A stretch of 64,000 bases of DNA from NCBI RefSeq assembly GCF_012978815.1, contig NZ_LIWR01000003.1, positions 161,159-225,158 of the forward strand. The letters are read 5' to 3'. The stretch comes from Campylobacter sp. RM16189 (GTDB lineage: Bacteria > Campylobacterota > Campylobacteria > Campylobacterales > Campylobacteraceae). This document shows positions 46,051 to 55,580 of the stretch, in pieces (the first letter of the stretch is position 1; every line of letters starts with the position of its first letter). Both the position numbers and the translations under genes were made by a program. Under the pieces are notes generated by a model. That model saw only the letters and a program-made list of their open reading frames with translations, did no database searches and was not told the DNA's origin.

Positions 46051-47154
46051 TTAAACATTAAACCTAAAGTGCATTACATCGCCGTCTTGCACTATATATT
46101 CTTTGCCTTCAAGACGCATTTTGCCCGCTTCTTTTGCACCTGTTTCGCCATTACAAGCTATGTAGTCATCATAGCTGATTACCTCTGCTCTGATGAAGCC
46201 TCGCTCAAAGTCGTTGTGAATTACGCTTGCGGCTTTTGGAGCTTTCCAGCCTTTTGTGATCGTCCATGCTCGCACCTCGACAACGCCTGCGGTAAAATAG
46301 CTTATCAAATTTAGTTTAGCAAAAGCGGTGCGAATGATCTTTTCAAGACCGCTTTCGTTTGCGCCAAGCGAGCTTAAAAACTCATGCGCTTCTTCGTCGC
46401 TTAGTCCTACAAGCTCCTCTTCTATCTTGGCGCATAGTTTTATCACCTCATGCCCTGAACGAGCGGCAAAATCACGAAGTTTTTTTACATACTTATTATC
46501 TTCGCTTATGCCTTCCTCGTCGACATTTGCGCCATATATTACTTCTTTTGCGCTAAGTAGCCTTAGTTCTTTATTTAAGGATACAAACGCCTCTTCTTCT
46601 CTGTCTTCAAAGCTACTTGCGCTCTTGCCCTCATTTAGGTGGGCTAAAAGCTTGGTTGCTATTTCAAGCGCTTCTTTTGCACCTTTTTGATTGGCTTTTG
46701 CATCTTTATTCAGGCGTTCGATTTTTTTATTTAGCTGCTCGATATCGGCTAGGATTAGCTCGGTTTCTATGATTTCTACATCTCTCACCGGATCTACGCC
46801 GCCTTCTACGTGAGTGATGTTTTCATCCTCAAAGCAGCGCACTATATGAAGTATGACTTCGGTTTCGCGGATGTTTGAAAGAAATTTATTTCCAAGTCCT
46901 TCGCCCGAGCTTGCGCCTTTAACAAGTCCTGCGATATCGACAAAATCTATAGTAGAATACTGAATTTTATTTGGATTTACGATTTTAGCTAGCTCGTTTA
47001 ATCTCTTATCAGGCACCGGCACGACGGCCTTGTTTGGCTCGATCGTGCAAAACGGGTAGTTTGCGCTTTCTGCATTTTGCGCCTTTGTAAGAGCATTAAA
47101 AGTAGTTGATTTGCCGACGTTCGGAAGTCCTACGATACCTACTCCAAGACCCAT
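46051..47154 (-). CDS. ychF: Ribosome-binding ATPase YchF
   Basis: An Obg-family P-loop protein binding ATP and the ribosome, implicated in translation and oxidative stress. G1 G-L-P-N-V-G-K-S-T, G3 D-I-A-G-L-V-K-G-A and the NxxE-type G4 (Y-G-A-N-V-D-E) are visible, with a TGS domain at the C-terminus ending R-F-N-V. Length 367. Shares one base with the pepA stop. Confidence 0.94.
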   Translation of the reverse strand: MGLGVGIVGLPNVGKSTTFNALTKAQNAESANYPFCTIEPNKAVVPVPDKRLNELAKIVNPNKIQYSTIDFVDIAGLVKGASSGEGLGNKFLSNIRETEVILHIVRCFEDENITHVEGGVDPVRDVEIIETELILADIEQLNKKIERLNKDAKANQKGAKEALEIATKLLAHLNEGKSASSFEDREEEAFVSLNKELRLLSAKEVIYGANVDEEGISEDNKYVKKLRDFAARSGHEVIKLCAKIEEELVGLSDEEAHEFLSSLGANESGLEKIIRTAFAKLNLISYFTAGVVEVRAWTITKGWKAPKAASVIHNDFERGFIRAEVISYDDYIACNGETGAKEAGKMRLEGKEYIVQDGDVMHFRFNV

Positions 47155-48605
47155 TACAGCTCCTTTGCAAGTGCGTTAAGATAATATAGATTCATTCTTA
47201 CGCCCGCACCCGTCGCGCCTGATTGGTTGTATCCCCACGCTTTTTCGGTATATGCAGGACCTGCGATATCTTGATGAATCCATTTATCTTTAAACTCTTC
47301 TTTTATGAATTTATCAAGGAATATGCCGGCCGTGATGGCTCCGCCGTATCTACTTGAAGCGGTGTTGCTAACGTCTGCTATCTGGCTTTTTACAAGCTCT
47401 TTTAAAAAGCGGTTAAATTCTAAGATAGAAGCAAATTCACCGCTTTTTGCGCTTTTTGCCTTAAGCTCGCTCTTTAGCTCCTCGTTATTTCCCATAAGCC
47501 CTATGGTGTATTCGCCAAGACCCACTACGCAAGCGCCCGTAAGTGTCGCCATATCGATTAAGATATCAGGCTTTAGCTCTTGCGCCCAGCTTAGGCAGTC
47601 AGCAAGCACCAAACGACCTTCTGCGTCAGTGTTTCTTACTTCTATGCTCACTCCTGAGCGTGAGATCAGTACATCATCAGGCTTGTAGGCGTTTCCTCCT
47701 ATCATGTTTTCAGTCGCTCCGCAAACAGCGTGAATTTCAAAAGGCAGCTCAAGTTCGCTTGCTCCCTTAATGATACCAAGCGCCGCCGCCGCTCCTCCTT
47801 TATCGGCTTTCATCGTAAGCATATAATCAGCAGGCTTTAAGCTAAGTCCGCCGCTATCGTATGTTAAGCCTTTGCCTACAAATACGATCTTCTTTTTAGG
47901 AGATTTTGGTTTATAGACAAGATGTATGAGGCGAGGAGGATGCACGCTTGCGCGATTTACGGCTAAAAATGCGTTCATACTCTCTTTTTTTAGGAATTTT
48001 TCATCGTAAATTTTGCATGTTACGTTTTTTAAATTTTTAGCTAAAATTTGCGCATCTTCAGCCATTTTTACCGGAGTGTAAATTTCAGGAATTTCATTTA
48101 CGATATCTTTGGTGAAATTTGCCGCATTTGCCATTATCTCACCGTGCTTGATACCAAGTTGGGCTTTTGATATATCAACTTCTTTGCCGTTAAATTCCTC
48201 CGAGCTAAAGATGATCTCATCTAGCGCGTAAGCTTCTTTTTTCTCTTTGTATTTGTTAAATTCGTAAGCTCCAAGCACAAAGCCTTCAACCAAGCTTTGA
48301 AAGCTCATTTTGGTGCATTCGCCAAGATAGCTTGCAAGCTTGAGTTTTTTGACGTTTAGCCCTTTGACGGCGTTATAAGCTTTTGCCGCAGCTAGTCTAA
48401 ATTCTTCAAATTCAAGTTTGGCTAATGGTATATAAAGTCTTGCATTTTCTATGAGAAGTAGGGAGCCATCGCCTTTGTAGTTGCTAAATTTAAAGCTTTT
48501 GTCGTCTTTTATAAATTTATGCTTTAAATTTTTATCCACGACAAAGATCAGCTCCAAATCGGCTTTTATGGCATCTATTTTTTTATTGACTATACTAAAT
48601 TGCAT
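47154..48605 (-). CDS. pepA: Leucyl aminopeptidase (M17)
   Basis: A hexameric cytosolic zinc/manganese aminopeptidase. V-G-K-G-L-T-Y-D-S-G-G and the signature N-T-D-A-E-G-R-L are intact. I start at ATG 48605 (M-Q-F-S-I-V-N-K-K), matching the usual N-terminus, with AAAGGA about 10 bases upstream; the in-frame ATG 48626 adds seven residues without support. Its start lies close to the dedA stop (48595), an 11-bp overlap. Confidence 0.93.
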   Translation of the reverse strand: MQFSIVNKKIDAIKADLELIFVVDKNLKHKFIKDDKSFKFSNYKGDGSLLLIENARLYIPLAKLEFEEFRLAAAKAYNAVKGLNVKKLKLASYLGECTKMSFQSLVEGFVLGAYEFNKYKEKKEAYALDEIIFSSEEFNGKEVDISKAQLGIKHGEIMANAANFTKDIVNEIPEIYTPVKMAEDAQILAKNLKNVTCKIYDEKFLKKESMNAFLAVNRASVHPPRLIHLVYKPKSPKKKIVFVGKGLTYDSGGLSLKPADYMLTMKADKGGAAAALGIIKGASELELPFEIHAVCGATENMIGGNAYKPDDVLISRSGVSIEVRNTDAEGRLVLADCLSWAQELKPDILIDMATLTGACVVGLGEYTIGLMGNNEELKSELKAKSAKSGEFASILEFNRFLKELVKSQIADVSNTASSRYGGAITAGIFLDKFIKEEFKDKWIHQDIAGPAYTEKAWGYNQSGATGAGVRMNLYYLNALAKEL

Positions 48606-49191
48606 TACGTCTATTTTTCCTTTCATTTAATATCTTGTTTTCTATCCTTTTAAATCCATACAAAAGCGCCCCAAGGAAGGTTGCAGCAATAGGTATTGCT
48701 ATATACCAATGCTCTTTTGCCTTATCTAAAATATCTAGTATATGCTCTCCTAAAAAATATGCAGGGATGATTGTTATCGCAGCCCAACACCATGCGCTTA
48801 TTAAATTTATAAAAGCAAATTTTTTGGCATCATATCTTGTAAGTCCTATACTCATAGGTATTACAGTCCTAAGTCCGTACATATAGCGCTGAATAAAGAT
48901 GATCGGCCATCCGTTTTTCTTAAGAAGTATATGGGCTATTGCGAATTTTCTTCTTTGGGAACGTAGTTTTTTGGATATAAAATTTTTATTATATCTCCCT
49001 ATGTAAAAATAGACTTGATCTCCTGCAAATCCGCCAAGTCCTGCTATAAATATAGCAAGTCCCAAATCCATCTGTCCCGTATGAGACATGATACCTCCCA
49101 TAATGAGAGCCATCTCTCCTTCCATCATACACCATATAAAAAGTATAATATATCCGTATTTTGTAAGAAGATCTATAAAAAAAGCCTCCAT
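48595..49191 (-). CDS. DedA-family membrane protein
   Basis: A 198-residue integral protein of the DedA/SNARE-associated family, with the G-D-Q-V-Y-F-Y-I-G-R and R-Y-M-Y-G-L-R-T-V-I-P motifs. Members flip polyprenyl or phospholipids and support proton-motive-force-linked envelope functions. It sits between apt and pepA, the same order I recall in C. jejuni. Confidence 0.9.
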   Translation of the reverse strand: MEAFFIDLLTKYGYIILFIWCMMEGEMALIMGGIMSHTGQMDLGLAIFIAGLGGFAGDQVYFYIGRYNKNFISKKLRSQRRKFAIAHILLKKNGWPIIFIQRYMYGLRTVIPMSIGLTRYDAKKFAFINLISAWCWAAITIIPAYFLGEHILDILDKAKEHWYIAIPIAATFLGALLYGFKRIENKILNERKNRRNAI

Positions 49192-49192
49192 A

Positions 49193-49741
49193 TTAGATCT
49201 CCAAAATACTATAAATTTTTGTAAGAGGTTTTAGATTCTCGCTTCCTTTAAGCTCTTTTAAATCTATTAAAAAGCACGCTTCAACACACTTTGCGTCGGT
49301 TTGATTGATTAACTCAACCGAAGCTTTGGCCGTGCCGCCGGTGGCTATGAGATCATCTACCAAAAGCACTCTAGCATCCTTTTTATCGCCAAATGCATCT
49401 ATATGAATTTCTATCTCGTCAACTCCGTATTCAAGCGAGTATTTTTGCGAAATCGTTATATAAGGCAGCTTTTTAGGCTTTCTAATAGGCACAAAAGGTA
49501 TCCTAAGTCTTGCCGCGAGAGCCGCCCCGAATATAAATCCGCGCGATTCTATACCTGCAATAAAGTCGATCTCAAAATCCTTATATCTCTCAAATAGATG
49601 ATCCATTAAAAAGTTAAAAGCTTCGGTATTATTTAAAAGAGTAGTTATATCGCGAAAAACTATTCCGGGTTTTGGAAAATCCTTGATACAGCGGATTGAA
49701 TCTAGTAAAAACTCTTTATCTTTTTGACTTAACTCTCTCAT
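49193..49741 (-). CDS. apt: Adenine phosphoribosyltransferase
   Basis: Purine salvage: adenine + PRPP to AMP. PRPP-binding motif [14 protein letters not shown] and the [11 protein letters not shown] substrate loop are intact; length 182 is typical. One base separates it from dedA. Confidence 0.95.
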   Translation of the reverse strand: MRELSQKDKEFLLDSIRCIKDFPKPGIVFRDITTLLNNTEAFNFLMDHLFERYKDFEIDFIAGIESRGFIFGAALAARLRIPFVPIRKPKKLPYITISQKYSLEYGVDEIEIHIDAFGDKKDARVLLVDDLIATGGTAKASVELINQTDAKCVEACFLIDLKELKGSENLKPLTKIYSILEI

Positions 49742-49757
49742 GATTTGTCCTTAAAAT

Positions 49758-50090
49758 TTATAGTAATGCCTCGATTTTACCCTCTAGCTCACGAATTCTC
49801 TGTCTTAGCTTGTCATTTTCTAAGCGGTATTGAGAATTTCTCGTGCGAAGGGCGTTTGCATCATTTTTTACCTTGCCGAGTTCCTCGGTTAGAATATCGA
49901 TATTGCCTAGACTTCTTTGTAATTGAACTTGAAGCTTTCTGATAACAACTTCGGTATCCTGGAGATTATCTTTCATAAAATCTTTAGTAGCTCTCTCTTT
50001 TTTAAGTAGGGTTTTGAAGTAAAATACCATTACAACTAAATATATGCAAATGCAGATTAAGAATGTAAGTATGAGCCAATCAGTTATCAT
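49758..50090 (-). CDS. Bitopic coiled-coil membrane protein of unknown function
   Basis: A 110-residue protein with one N-terminal helix (about 5-25) and a cytoplasmic-side coiled coil (about 30-110, with regular Leu/Ile spacing and many charged residues). The shape resembles division-associated bitopic proteins, but no family motif is seen. It overlaps rpiB by 4 bp. Confidence 0.65.
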   Translation of the reverse strand: MITDWLILTFLICICIYLVVMVFYFKTLLKKERATKDFMKDNLQDTEVVIRKLQVQLQRSLGNIDILTEELGKVKNDANALRTRNSQYRLENDKLRQRIRELEGKIEALL

Positions 50091-50539
50091 ATTTGCGCCC
50101 TGCAGCAGCCCAGCTTATCGACTCTTCTTAAGTGTCTTCCTCCCGCAAATTCGGATGAAAAGAATTTTTTTATCATCTCTTTTGCATCCTCTGGCTTTGT
50201 AGTTCTTGCACCAAAAGCGATTATATTTGCATCATTATGCTCTCTTGCCATAGATGCTGTGTATATATCGTGACATAGCGCACATCTAATATGTTTGTGT
50301 CTATTGGCGGCAATTGATATTCCAATACCTGTTCCACAGATTAGGATTCCATATTCGTTTTGGTTTTTTAAATTTTCCGCCATCAAGTTTGCAAAATCTG
50401 GATAATCTACGCTTACTTCGGAGCTGTTTGTACCAAGGTCTATGACTGTTAAATTTAAGGTTTTTAGAAATGTTTTTATCTCGTCTTTTAGTTCAAATCC
50501 TGCGTGGTCGCTCGCTATAAAAATCTTTTCGATATTCAT
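50087..50539 (-). CDS. rpiB: Ribose-5-phosphate isomerase B
   Basis: Pentose-phosphate isomerase of the LacAB/RpiB fold. S-D-H-A-G-F-E-L-K, the C-G-T-G-I-G-I-S-I-A-A-N loop with active-site Cys, and the later R-H-L-R-R-V are visible. I start at ATG 50539 (M-N-I-E-K-I), where the conserved part begins; an ATG four codons upstream (50551) is possible and neither has a clear ribosome-binding site. Confidence 0.92.
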   Translation of the reverse strand: MNIEKIFIASDHAGFELKDEIKTFLKTLNLTVIDLGTNSSEVSVDYPDFANLMAENLKNQNEYGILICGTGIGISIAANRHKHIRCALCHDIYTASMAREHNDANIIAFGARTTKPEDAKEMIKKFFSSEFAGGRHLRRVDKLGCCRAQI

Positions 50540-50570
50540 TAAGTAGTCCATAGGTTTATTAAATTTAGCA

Positions 50571-50576
50571 ATTATA
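50571..50576 (-). promoter_or_regulatory. Predicted -10 box of the rpiB-apt-dedA-pepA-ychF run
   Basis: Minus-strand TATAAT (plus ATTATA) in TTGATATAATTGC; the expected start is near 50564, ahead of both rpiB start candidates. Confidence 0.4.
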
Positions 50577-50641
50577 TCAAAACTACTATTAAATAAAAAT
50601 TTTCTAAATTTCGGTAATAAAAATTTGCGTTTTTTGTTTAA

Positions 50642-51286
50642 TTAAAGCGCAAATTTAACCATTTCAAGCGCATATCTTATAGGATAAAAAACATAGTCTT
50701 TAAGCGGTGAGGCTATGATGAGAATAAGTATTATCATTCCGTAACGTTGAAGACTAGAAAATAAACTTGCGATTTTATGAAGATTTATGGATCTTAGTGA
50801 GTATTCTACAGCTTGAGAGCCATCAAGCGGAGGAATAGGGTATAGATTAAATAGCCCTAGTATTAAATTTACGAGCATGAGCATAATTAAAAATTTTTGT
50901 AAATCCGCTTGAAAAATCCCGGTTTTTATCATAAAAAACGATATGGTTGCAAGAATAAAGTTATATATAATTCCTGCAAGAGATACTAATATCATCGCCT
51001 TATATCCACCGTTTCTAATAACCGTATTAGCGTTTATAGGAACAGGTTTGGCCCATCCTATAACAAATCCGGCGGTAATATATAGCAATCCCGGAAATAT
51101 GATGGTTCCAAACGGATCAATGTGCTTGATAGGGTTTATGCTAAGGCGACCGAGATTTTTGGCTGTATTGTCTTTAAATTTATAAGCGACCCACCCATGA
51201 GCTATCTCGTGTCCTACGATAGCTATGGTGAGCGCTATGACAAGAGTAACAATCTCTACGATATCGATATTTTCAAATCCGCTCAA
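50642..51286 (-). CDS. Site-2-type membrane metalloprotease (M50 family)
   Basis: A 214-residue polytopic protein with the zinc motif H26-E-I-A-H30 in the first helix and N-L-Y-P-I-P-P-L-D-G (third ligand Asp) near residue 160. It lacks a PDZ or CBS domain, so it belongs to the short S2P subgroup, not RseP. Substrate unknown. It follows lepB by 6 bp, so signal peptidase and this protease are co-transcribed. Confidence 0.88.
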   Translation of the reverse strand: MSGFENIDIVEIVTLVIALTIAIVGHEIAHGWVAYKFKDNTAKNLGRLSINPIKHIDPFGTIIFPGLLYITAGFVIGWAKPVPINANTVIRNGGYKAMILVSLAGIIYNFILATISFFMIKTGIFQADLQKFLIMLMLVNLILGLFNLYPIPPLDGSQAVEYSLRSINLHKIASLFSSLQRYGMIILILIIASPLKDYVFYPIRYALEMVKFAL

Positions 51287-51292
51287 ATCTTA

Positions 51293-52159
51293 TCACTCTA
51301 TCTTGGTGCCGTCATCATGCCCTTCGCTCATAGCTTTTTGGGCATATATAGAATCGTTTTGGATGCTTTCTATCGATTTACCGATTCTATTCCATCTTAT
51401 CTTGTACTCGTTATCCCAGCTAAAGTAGATGAACCAAGGCTTTCCGACAATATCTTTATAGGCAACGCTTCCCCAAAAGCGGCTATCGTTAGAGTGGTCT
51501 CTGTTGTCTCCTACCATGAAATACTCATCATCTGGAACCTTGAAGTAAAATGCATTAAACGGCAGGTCTTTTATCTTGTCAAGCTCATTGACTATAACTG
51601 GTTGCATAGCGAATTTGCCAGCATTTAAATAATATAGCGCCTGCTCGAATAAATTTACCTTATCGTCATAGTAAATTCCTGGAAATTTATAAGGCTCTTT
51701 TACAAAGAGTTTTCCAGCTATTGTTATCAAGCTCTCTTTTGGATAATTTTCTTTGATAAATTCCTCTCCTTCTTTAGGGTGTAAAAATAGAGCCTTTTCT
51801 GTAAATATTACCTCATCTCCTCCGGTTGCAAAATTTCTCTTTACATAGTGAATTTTCTCATCGTGAGGATATCTAAAAACAACGATATCGCCTCGCTTTG
51901 GTCCGTCTCCGTTTATAATATGTCCGTTACCTCTAAAATCTGGTAAAATTTTAAGCTCTATCCATGGAATTCTGGGAGTAGGGATTCCGTAACTAAATTT
52001 TTTAACAAAGAGGTGATCGCCTATTAGGAGTGAATTTTTCATAGAACCTGACGGAATTACAAAAGCTTGAGCTATAAAAAATATGACAAGCAGGACAATT
52101 ACAACGGTGCCTGTCCAGCTGTTTGAGAAGTCTAAAAATTTATTAAAAGCCTTTTTCAA
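51293..52159 (-). CDS. lepB: Signal peptidase I
   Basis: Removes export signals at the membrane. One N-terminal helix (about 16-34), catalytic Ser39 in P-S-G-S-M and general base Lys107 in H-Y-V-K-R, plus the conserved G-D-N-R-D-H-S-N-D-S-R-F-W-G box. Length 288. Three bp downstream of folD on the same strand. Confidence 0.95.
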   Translation of the reverse strand: MKKAFNKFLDFSNSWTGTVVIVLLVIFFIAQAFVIPSGSMKNSLLIGDHLFVKKFSYGIPTPRIPWIELKILPDFRGNGHIINGDGPKRGDIVVFRYPHDEKIHYVKRNFATGGDEVIFTEKALFLHPKEGEEFIKENYPKESLITIAGKLFVKEPYKFPGIYYDDKVNLFEQALYYLNAGKFAMQPVIVNELDKIKDLPFNAFYFKVPDDEYFMVGDNRDHSNDSRFWGSVAYKDIVGKPWFIYFSWDNEYKIRWNRIGKSIESIQNDSIYAQKAMSEGHDDGTKIE

Positions 52160-52162
52160 AAT

Positions 52163-53011
52163 TTACGCCTTTGCTCTATTTTTGGCTGATTTGATAGTGT
52201 TTGCAAGCAGCATTGCAATTGTCATAGGGCCCACTCCGCCGGGAACCGGTGTAATATAAGAGCATTTTGGCGCGACCGAGTCAAAATCGACATCTCCTAC
52301 AAGTCTTCCGTCTTCGAGTCTGTTTATGCCTACATCTATGATTATTGCATCATCTTTTACCATATCGGCTGTTAGAAAAAACGGCTTTCCTATCGCAGCT
52401 ACGATGATATCGGAATTTAGGCAAATTTCTTTTAAATTTTTGGTTTTACTATGAGTTACGGTAACCGTTGCGCTTGCGTTTAGAAGCAAATTTGCCATAG
52501 GTTTGCCCACGATATTGCTTCTTCCGATTACGCAAACGTTTTTGCCTTTTACATCTATTTTATACTCTTTTAAAATTTCCATTATACCAAGCGGTGTGCA
52601 AGGCACAAATCCGTCAAGTCCGCTTGCTAATTTGCCGACATTTATCGCGTGAAAGCCGTCTACGTCTTTGTTCGGGCTTATGCTTTCTAAAATTTTATTC
52701 GTATTTATGTGTTTTGGAAGCGGAAGCTGGACTAAAATCCCGTCTATGCTATCGTCTAAATTTAAAAGATCTATCAGTGCCAAAAGCTCGCTTTGAGTTG
52801 TTTGTTCGGGTAACCTGTGCATGATGGATTTGATCTCGCAAGCGTGGCAGGCTTTTTCTTTTGATGCGACGTATGTTTGGCTTGCCTTGTCCTCTCCGAC
52901 TAGTATCACCGCAAGAGCAGGCTCAACGCCTAAATTTTTGAGCTTCACGGCTTCGTTTTTAACTCTTTCTTTCATCTTTGCGCTTACGGCTTTTCCGTCT
53001 AGCAAAATCAT
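52163..53011 (-). CDS. folD: Methylenetetrahydrofolate dehydrogenase/cyclohydrolase FolD
   Basis: Bifunctional one-carbon enzyme. The Y-V-A-S-K segment with catalytic Lys, V-Q-L-P-L-P-K-H and the C-terminal P-V-P-G-G-V-G-P-M-T are intact, with the I-G-R-S-N-I-V-G-K-P NADP site. I choose ATG 53011, six bases after AAGGA; the in-frame TTG at 53017 is unsupported. Confidence 0.95.
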   Translation of the reverse strand: MILLDGKAVSAKMKERVKNEAVKLKNLGVEPALAVILVGEDKASQTYVASKEKACHACEIKSIMHRLPEQTTQSELLALIDLLNLDDSIDGILVQLPLPKHINTNKILESISPNKDVDGFHAINVGKLASGLDGFVPCTPLGIMEILKEYKIDVKGKNVCVIGRSNIVGKPMANLLLNASATVTVTHSKTKNLKEICLNSDIIVAAIGKPFFLTADMVKDDAIIIDVGINRLEDGRLVGDVDFDSVAPKCSYITPVPGGVGPMTIAMLLANTIKSAKNRAKA

Positions 53012-53043
53012 AACCAATCCTTTATGCTGTTTTAATCACAAAG

Positions 53044-53049
53044 ATTGTA
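53044..53049 (-). promoter_or_regulatory. Predicted -10 box of folD-lepB
   Basis: Minus-strand TACAAT in ATGATACAATC, with an expected start near 53037 and about 26 bases of leader to the folD ATG. Confidence 0.4.
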
Positions 53050-53095
53050 TCATAGCTAATTTTATATTAAATTTTACAAAAAACGAAAAGGGCGT

Positions 53096-53467
53096 ATGAG
53101 AAAATTTATTCTGCCGATCTTGCTTTTTAACTGCGTTTTTGCAAGCGATTTTATAACCAAAAACGAATACGCCAAGATGCTTTACTCAAACCCGCGCGGC
53201 ATAGGATGCGATAAGTGCCATGGCAAAAAAGGCGAAGGTGCGCTCATAGCTAAATTTAAGCACTTTGACAAAAAGAAAAATGAAATGGTTGATGCAGAAC
53301 TAAAAGCTCCTCGTATCAACAACCTTGATTTTTGGAAATTTAGCGAAGCTTTAAAGCGCCCAAAAGACGTTATGCCAAGCTATTTTTTAACAGATGAAGA
53401 GACGCTTTTATTATACGAATACGTAAAAAATTTCAATGATGATAAGGACAAAAAAGATGACAAATAA
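53096..53467 (+). CDS. Exported monoheme cytochrome c
   Basis: A 123-residue periplasmic protein with signal peptide (about 1-17) and one heme site C-D-K-C-H in [12 protein letters not shown], a class I cytochrome arrangement. The likely sixth ligand is a Met in [10 protein letters not shown]. Electron partner unknown. It overlaps hemL (tetrapyrrole synthesis) by 11 bp, so heme protein and heme pathway are coupled. Confidence 0.85.
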   Translation: MRKFILPILLFNCVFASDFITKNEYAKMLYSNPRGIGCDKCHGKKGEGALIAKFKHFDKKKNEMVDAELKAPRINNLDFWKFSEALKRPKDVMPSYFLTDEETLLLYEYVKNFNDDKDKKDDK

Positions 53468-54743
53468 AGAGGCTTTCAAAGAGGCAAAGAGCTATATTCC
53501 AGGTGGCGTAAATTCGCCCGTTCGAGCATTCGGCAGCGTTGGCGGCGAGCCATTTATGGTAAGTTACGGCAAGGGCGCTTATCTTGTGGATGTAGAGGGA
53601 AATCGCTATCTTGACTTTATTCAAAGCTGGGGACCGCTTATATTTGGACACTGTGATAAGGATATAGAAAATGCGGTTATAGAAACGGCTAAAAGAGGAC
53701 TTAGCTTTGGCGCGCCTTGTGAGCTTGAGACGAAACTTGCTAAGCTTATTTGCGATGAGTTTGAAAATGTAGAAAAAATTCGTTTCGTAAGCTCAGGCAC
53801 GGAAGCTACGATGAGCGCAATAAGAGTTGCAAGAGGATACAGTAAAAAAGACGGACTTATCAAATTTGAAGGTTGCTATCACGGTCATAGCGATGCGCTT
53901 TTGGTTAAGGCGGGAAGTGGCGCTACCACTTATGGAAACGCTTCAAGCTCGGGAGTTCCTGAGGATGTGGTGAAAAATACTTATCTAGCAAAATATAACG
54001 ACCTTGCAAGCGTTGAAGCGATATTTAAAAGCGGTGCGCAAATAGGAGCGGTGATAATCGAGCCGATAGCCGGAAATATGGGTCTTGTGCCTGCTTGCAA
54101 TGAGTTTTTAGAAGGTCTTAGAACGCTTTGTGATGAGTATAAGGCTGTGCTTATCTTTGATGAGGTGATGAGCGGCTTTAGAGCAAGCAAGCACGGATCG
54201 TTTGAGTTTAATAAAATAAAAGCCGATATGGTAACCTTCGGTAAAGTTATAGGTGGAGGCATGAGTGCGGCTGCATTTGGCGGGAAGGCCGAGATAATGG
54301 ACTGCTTAAGCCCTAACGGCGCCGTTTATCAAGCGGGCACGCTAAGCGGAAATCCTGTTGCTATGGCTGCAGGTATCGCTTCGATTAGCAAAATTTACAA
54401 AGACGAAAAGCTCTATGATAGGCTCGGCTTACTTGCCAAGATGCTTGTTGAGGGCTTTAAAGAAGCTGCCGATAAAAACGGCATAGATCTGCAAATTTGC
54501 ACTCGCGGCTCTATGTTTGGATTCTTTTTTAATGAATTTGAAGTAAAAAACTATGACGATGCGCTAAAGAGCGATACCGCCCTTTATGCTAAATTTCATA
54601 AAAAGATGCTTGAAAAAGGAGTTTATCTAGCTCCTAGTCAGTTTGAAACAGGCTTTATATGCAATGTAATGAGCGAAGAAAATATAAAATTCGCGGTCAA
54701 AGCCGCAGAGGAATCTTTGTGCGAGATAAAAAACAATGGCTAA
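53457..54743 (+). CDS. hemL: Glutamate-1-semialdehyde 2,1-aminomutase
   Basis: C5-pathway enzyme making 5-aminolevulinate, PLP-dependent. K263 in T-F-G-K-V-I-G-G-G binds [15 protein letters not shown] and the E-G-C-Y-H-G-H motif are typical. I start at ATG 53457 (M-T-N-K-E-A-F) with AAGG nine bases upstream; an in-frame ATG 21 bases earlier adds seven unsupported residues. Length 428. Confidence 0.94.
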   Translation: MTNKEAFKEAKSYIPGGVNSPVRAFGSVGGEPFMVSYGKGAYLVDVEGNRYLDFIQSWGPLIFGHCDKDIENAVIETAKRGLSFGAPCELETKLAKLICDEFENVEKIRFVSSGTEATMSAIRVARGYSKKDGLIKFEGCYHGHSDALLVKAGSGATTYGNASSSGVPEDVVKNTYLAKYNDLASVEAIFKSGAQIGAVIIEPIAGNMGLVPACNEFLEGLRTLCDEYKAVLIFDEVMSGFRASKHGSFEFNKIKADMVTFGKVIGGGMSAAAFGGKAEIMDCLSPNGAVYQAGTLSGNPVAMAAGIASISKIYKDEKLYDRLGLLAKMLVEGFKEAADKNGIDLQICTRGSMFGFFFNEFEVKNYDDALKSDTALYAKFHKKMLEKGVYLAPSQFETGFICNVMSEENIKFAVKAAEESLCEIKNNG

Positions 54744-55023
54744 ACTAAATTTTGGCGAGATTGTAAAGGGTGCAGAGCAGCTAAGTCTTGGCATATCTAT
54801 GGTGGTTGCGGTTGCCATAGGAACCGGACTTGGGTTTTGGATAATGAAGCAGACGGGTTGGACTTGGGCACTGTTTGTTGGTATGGCTTTTGGTATCGCA
54901 GCAGCCATTTTAAATGTCAAAAAGGCTTATAATAGAGTTAAAAAGAGTATGGATGAGCTTAAAGACGAGACAAAATTTAAGCCTGTGCCATACGATGAGG
55001 ATGATGAAGAGGAAGACAAATAG
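54736..55023 (+). CDS. AtpZ/AtpI-like small membrane protein
   Basis: A 95-residue protein with two membrane helices (about 16-37 and 42-60) and the [17 protein letters not shown] pattern of AtpZ/AtpI proteins, which help ATP-synthase c-ring assembly or Mg transport. The C-terminus is strongly acidic (D-E-D-D-E-E-E-D-K). It overlaps hemL by 8 bp and the next gene by one base. No atp genes are near. Confidence 0.75.
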   Translation: MAKLNFGEIVKGAEQLSLGISMVVAVAIGTGLGFWIMKQTGWTWALFVGMAFGIAAAILNVKKAYNRVKKSMDELKDETKFKPVPYDEDDEEEDK

Positions 55024-55580
55024 TGTCTGTGGCTAGAAGGCTTTTAGCTATTTACGGTATCTTTGAAATTTTGCTTTTAGCAAGCTCTTTTTTTATGGGC
55101 AAAAGCTGGTTTTATAGTACTCAAGTAGCGTTTTTTGGCTCTCTTTTAATCTTGTTTGCGACATTTAAATCGTATCAAAGACGTGTTCTTTCAAGAGTTG
55201 AGAACGAGAAATTTATCTTAGACGATGACTATTATGATGAAGATGATGGTAGCGAATGGGGTGAAAATTTTACCGAATACACAGACGATGGTAAAAAAAT
55301 CATTAAAAAAGATAGCAAAATAGAGGACCTTGCTGAACAAGAGCTTGATCCTAAGGAAATTTTAAAAAGAGAAAAAGAAGCTATGAAAAAGATTCCTAAA
55401 TTTGCAAATTTGCATACCGCTTTTGTGCCTTTTAGGCTTATTACTTATGCTGTTTTGGCTCTTGGATTTTTAGCTTTAAACAGACAGGGAAATTTAAATA
55501 TCATAGCATTTTTAATAGCTCTTGGAATTATGCCCATAGGAGCTTTAGTTTATGGAGTAATGAGTCGTGCAGACAAGTAG
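55023..55580 (+). CDS. Membrane protein with acidic loop, function unknown
   Basis: A 185-residue protein: two N-terminal helices (about 6-50), a long acidic loop (about 65-100, with D-D-D-Y-Y-D-E-D-D-G), a charged helix, and two C-terminal helices (about 138-182). The start is GTG sharing a base with the preceding stop. Family not recognised; the conserved position beside hemL is all that can be said. Confidence 0.65.
   Translation: MSVARRLLAIYGIFEILLLASSFFMGKSWFYSTQVAFFGSLLILFATFKSYQRRVLSRVENEKFILDDDYYDEDDGSEWGENFTEYTDDGKKIIKKDSKIEDLAEQELDPKEILKREKEAMKKIPKFANLHTAFVPFRLITYAVLALGFLALNRQGNLNIIAFLIALGIMPIGALVYGVMSRADK

Noticed and set aside
51122..51628. A 168-codon plus-strand open frame across lepB and the M50 protease gene
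   Set aside because: It runs antisense across both conserved genes and shows no recognisable protein features.
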